Assembly (NCBI GenBank): GCA_017991275.1
Contig: JAGNMH010000249.1
Span: forward strand, 1 to 7,586
Reading direction: 5' to 3'
Length of the DNA: 7,586 bases
DNA from: Acidobacteriota bacterium
GTDB lineage: Bacteria; Acidobacteriota; Blastocatellia; RBC074
Shown: piece after piece, positions 5,567 through 7,586 of the stretch
Position numbering within the stretch: the stretch's first letter is position 1
Layout of the letters: every line of letters starts with the position of its first letter
Notes under the pieces: generated by a model
The model's database searches: none
The model's input: the letters and a program-made list of their open reading frames with translations, nothing else
Told to the model about the DNA's origin: nothing
Position numbers and translations under genes: made by a program

Positions 5567-6964
5567 GTGGAAGTTTGTGTAGTAGGAACCGGGTATGTCG
5601 GCCTGGTGACCGGTACTTGTCTGGCTTATCTGGGGCGGTCGGTCGTTTGTGTGGACATTGACGAGCGCAAAATTGAGATGTTGCGGAAAGGCAAGTCGCC
5701 GATTTACGAACCAGGTTTGGATCAGCTGATTACACATGGAATTCAACGCGGCAATCTGCGTTTTTCAACCGATTTGAACGCGGCAGTCAATGCCTCCGAA
5801 ATCGTTTTTATCGCCGTCGGCACTCCGCCGTTGCCCACAGGCAAAGCTGACCTTTCTTACGTCAAAGCGGTCGCTCAATCGGTAGGTCGTGCGATGGATT
5901 GCGAACGCCGCCGGATCGTAGTCAACAAATCCACTGTGCCAATCGGTTCCGGCAACTGGGTGGAAATGCTGGTCAAAGACGGCTTGCAGGAAAATCCCGC
6001 TTTTGCCAGCCGCAAATCGAATGGAACCAAACCCGAAGATGTTTTTCTGGTCGCCTCGAACCCGGAATTTTTGCGCGAAGGGTCGGCAATCGCCGACACG
6101 TTTTACCCTGACCGCATAGTCATCGGAGCCACCGACAGTTACGCCGCCGAACGATTGCGAGCGTTGTATGAACCGATAGTCGAACAGACTTTTGTGCCTC
6201 CGGCTTCGGCCCCACGCGCTGCTGGCTTTACGGCAGTGCCAGTGGTGACAACGGATTTGGCTTCGGCGGAAATGATTAAGTACGCGGCCAATTCGTTTCT
6301 GGCGACGAAGATCAGCTTCGCTAACGAAATCGCCAACATCTGCGAACGAGTCGGCGCTGACATCAAGGAAGTAGTTCGCGGTTTCGGTTTGGACAGTCGC
6401 ATCGGCCCCAAATTCCTGAACGCCGGAGTCGGTTGGGGAGGTTCGTGTTTTGGCAAAGACGTTTCTGCGATTATTGATATTGCCAACGAATACAACTACG
6501 AACCGGAACTGCTGCGTTCGACCGTGTCGGTCAACAAACGTCAGCGCCATGTGCCCGTGCTGAAATTGCAGGAAGTCCTGAAAATCATCAAAGGCAAAAC
6601 CATCGGCTTGCTGGGTTTGGCTTTCAAGCCGGAAACCGATGACATCCGGGACGCTCCGGCGCTGGAAATCGCCAGCGAACTGTTGGAGATGGGCGCTCGC
6701 GTCAAAGCTTACGACCCGATTGCCAACGAAGCCTGCGCTAAACAATATCCCGACTTGAAGATTGAATACTCCGCCGATGCCATCAGCCTTGCTGAAGATT
6801 GCGACGCCATTGTTGTCGTTACTGAATGGGAAGAGTTCAAGTATCTTGACCTGGAAAAAGTCGGCGAAGTCATGCACACAAAGGTTTTGGTGGACGGGCG
6901 GAATGTGCTCGATCCAGAAGCGGTCGAATCAGCAGGATTCAAATACAGAGGAATAGGACGATAG
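5567..6964 (+). CDS. ugd: UDP-glucose 6-dehydrogenase
   Basis: The enzyme oxidises UDP-glucose to UDP-glucuronate with two NAD+ in the cytoplasm. The 465-residue product carries the full family signature: NAD-binding GTGYVG (7-12) with the acidic Asp30 closing the second strand, YEPGLD (47-52), VGTPP (84-88), NKSTVP (120-125), NPEFLREG (165-172), the central helix EMIKYAANSFLATKISFANE (235-254) with Lys238 and Asn242, and the catalytic cysteine Cys294 in GGSCFGKD (291-298). The C-terminal UDP-binding half has GLAFKPETDDIRDAPA (350-365), TEWEEF (419-424) and DGRN (443-446). Every expected catalytic residue is present. It is slightly longer than many relatives owing to hydrophilic stretches near 139-159 and a Pro/Ala-rich one near 209-227. 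The GTG start is set by AAGGAGG. It is co-directional with the decarboxylase gene 4 bp downstream, which uses its product, so the pair is an operon. Confidence 0.97.
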   Translation: MEVCVVGTGYVGLVTGTCLAYLGRSVVCVDIDERKIEMLRKGKSPIYEPGLDQLITHGIQRGNLRFSTDLNAAVNASEIVFIAVGTPPLPTGKADLSYVKAVAQSVGRAMDCERRRIVVNKSTVPIGSGNWVEMLVKDGLQENPAFASRKSNGTKPEDVFLVASNPEFLREGSAIADTFYPDRIVIGATDSYAAERLRALYEPIVEQTFVPPASAPRAAGFTAVPVVTTDLASAEMIKYAANSFLATKISFANEIANICERVGADIKEVVRGFGLDSRIGPKFLNAGVGWGGSCFGKDVSAIIDIANEYNYEPELLRSTVSVNKRQRHVPVLKLQEVLKIIKGKTIGLLGLAFKPETDDIRDAPALEIASELLEMGARVKAYDPIANEACAKQYPDLKIEYSADAISLAEDCDAIVVVTEWEEFKYLDLEKVGEVMHTKVLVDGRNVLDPEAVESAGFKYRGIGR

Positions 6965-6968
6965 CAAA

Positions 6969-7586
6969 ATGCGAATTTTGATTACCGGCGGAGCCGGGTT
7001 TATTGGCAGCCACATGGCTGACCGTTTGATTGCCGAAGGCCATCAAGTCATTGCGATGGACAACCTGGTGACTGGCGATTTGGCGAACGTGGATCATCAC
7101 CGCTCGAACCCAAATTTCGAGTTCATTCACCACGACATCAGCAACCACATTCACGTCGCCGGAAAGCTGGACTGGGTTTTGAACTTCGCCAGTCCGGCCA
7201 GCCCGATTGATTACATGGAATTTCCCATTCAAACGCTGAAAGTTGGCGCGCTGGGAACTCACAACGCGCTGGGTTTGGCAAAGGCAAAAGGCGCAAAGTT
7301 TGCTCTGACTTCGACTTCTGAAGTTTACGGCGACCCGTTGGTTCATCCGCAGCAAGAAGATTACTGGGGCAACGTCAATCCTAACGGCCCGCGCAGTTGT
7401 TACGACGAAGCCAAACGTTTTGCCGAAGCGATCACTTACGCTTATCACCGCGCTCATCAGGTTGACGTTCGAGTCGTCAGAATCTTCAACACTTACGGCC
7501 CGCGCAACCGAGTCAACGATGGCCGAGTCGTTCCAACGTTCATCAATCAAGCTTTGCGAAATGAGCCGATTCCGGTTTTCGGCGAA
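6969..7586 (+). CDS. uxs: UDP-glucuronate decarboxylase (UDP-xylose synthase), C-terminus cut off by window edge
   Basis: This extended short-chain dehydrogenase/reductase turns UDP-glucuronate into UDP-xylose using tightly bound NAD+. ATG 6969 opens a frame that stays open to the window end (206 codons). Visible motifs are the NAD-binding GGAGFIGS (7-14), Asp31 after the second strand (MDNL), NFASPASP (72-79), the STSEVYGDP segment (115-123) with Thr116 and Glu118, and the catalytic GPRSCYDEAKRFAEA stretch (140-154) with Tyr145 and Lys149. RIFNTYGPR (171-179) and NDGRVVPTFI (183-192) follow. SCYDEAKR and SEVYGDP are specific to UDP-glucuronate decarboxylases rather than 4-epimerases or dTDP-glucose dehydratases. 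The gap to ugd is only 4 bp and a GAGGA element lies inside the ugd end, so the two are co-transcribed. About the last third of the protein is missing. The gene name in the literature varies (uxs, uxs1). Confidence 0.93.
   Translation, partial: MRILITGGAGFIGSHMADRLIAEGHQVIAMDNLVTGDLANVDHHRSNPNFEFIHHDISNHIHVAGKLDWVLNFASPASPIDYMEFPIQTLKVGALGTHNALGLAKAKGAKFALTSTSEVYGDPLVHPQQEDYWGNVNPNGPRSCYDEAKRFAEAITYAYHRAHQVDVRVVRIFNTYGPRNRVNDGRVVPTFINQALRNEPIPVFGE

Noticed and set aside
5074..5661. A 195-codon rightward open frame crossing the kinase start, the palindromes and the ugd start
   Set aside because: It runs antisense to conserved kinase motifs, through the palindromic repeats, and into ugd in another frame, which no real gene would do.
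5765..6877. A 370-codon open frame antisense to ugd
   Set aside because: It lies wholly over a textbook ugd gene with all catalytic motifs. The antisense product is a composition-biased string (Phe, Arg, Gln, Asp rich) with no recognisable domain and no ribosome binding site.
6939..7550. A 203-codon leftward open frame over the uxs gene
   Set aside because: The opposite strand encodes well-conserved UDP-glucuronate decarboxylase motifs across the same bases; the antisense product shows no domain.

Overview
The window looks like chromosomal DNA from an uncultivated or little-studied Acidobacteriota-type bacterium, possibly near class Blastocatellia. This is an inference from several traits: GC content near one half, a long Hanks-type serine/threonine kinase with a membrane anchor and TPR-like tail, a small Omp85-superfamily barrel, and dispersed short palindromes of a kind I associate with those genomes. 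There is no rRNA, tRNA, CRISPR array or insertion sequence in view.

Layout. The left edge holds the N-terminal two-thirds or so of a leftward gene for a secreted outer-membrane beta-barrel protein (BamA/TamA-type, no POTRA domain in the visible part). About 300 bp of non-coding DNA separates it from a divergent rightward gene for an EutB-type, adenosylcobalamin-dependent ammonia-lyase large subunit. That gene has no eutC partner in view, has changes at two of five aligned substrate-pocket positions, and carries a C-terminal extension of about 64 residues. After a 99-bp gap with a strong hairpin comes mscL, the large-conductance mechanosensitive channel, behind a near-perfect ribosome binding site. 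It converges, with only 15 bp between, on a leftward 620-residue receptor-like serine/threonine kinase.

The 403 bp between the kinase and the next divergent gene carry an inverted pair of about 34-bp palindromic elements sharing the same end sequences, and a good sigma70-like promoter pointing right. That promoter serves a two-gene unit: ugd (UDP-glucose 6-dehydrogenase), then 4 bp later a UDP-glucuronate decarboxylase (uxs) running off the right edge. Together these two enzymes convert UDP-glucose to UDP-glucuronate to UDP-xylose, so the right end is a nucleotide-sugar supply module for a polysaccharide or glycan.

The window as a whole is mostly ordinary housekeeping and envelope biology. 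The most unusual item is the EutB-like enzyme, whose substrate may not be ethanolamine. The paired palindromes and the kinase's non-catalytic regions come next. I did not find a clearly new multi-gene system.
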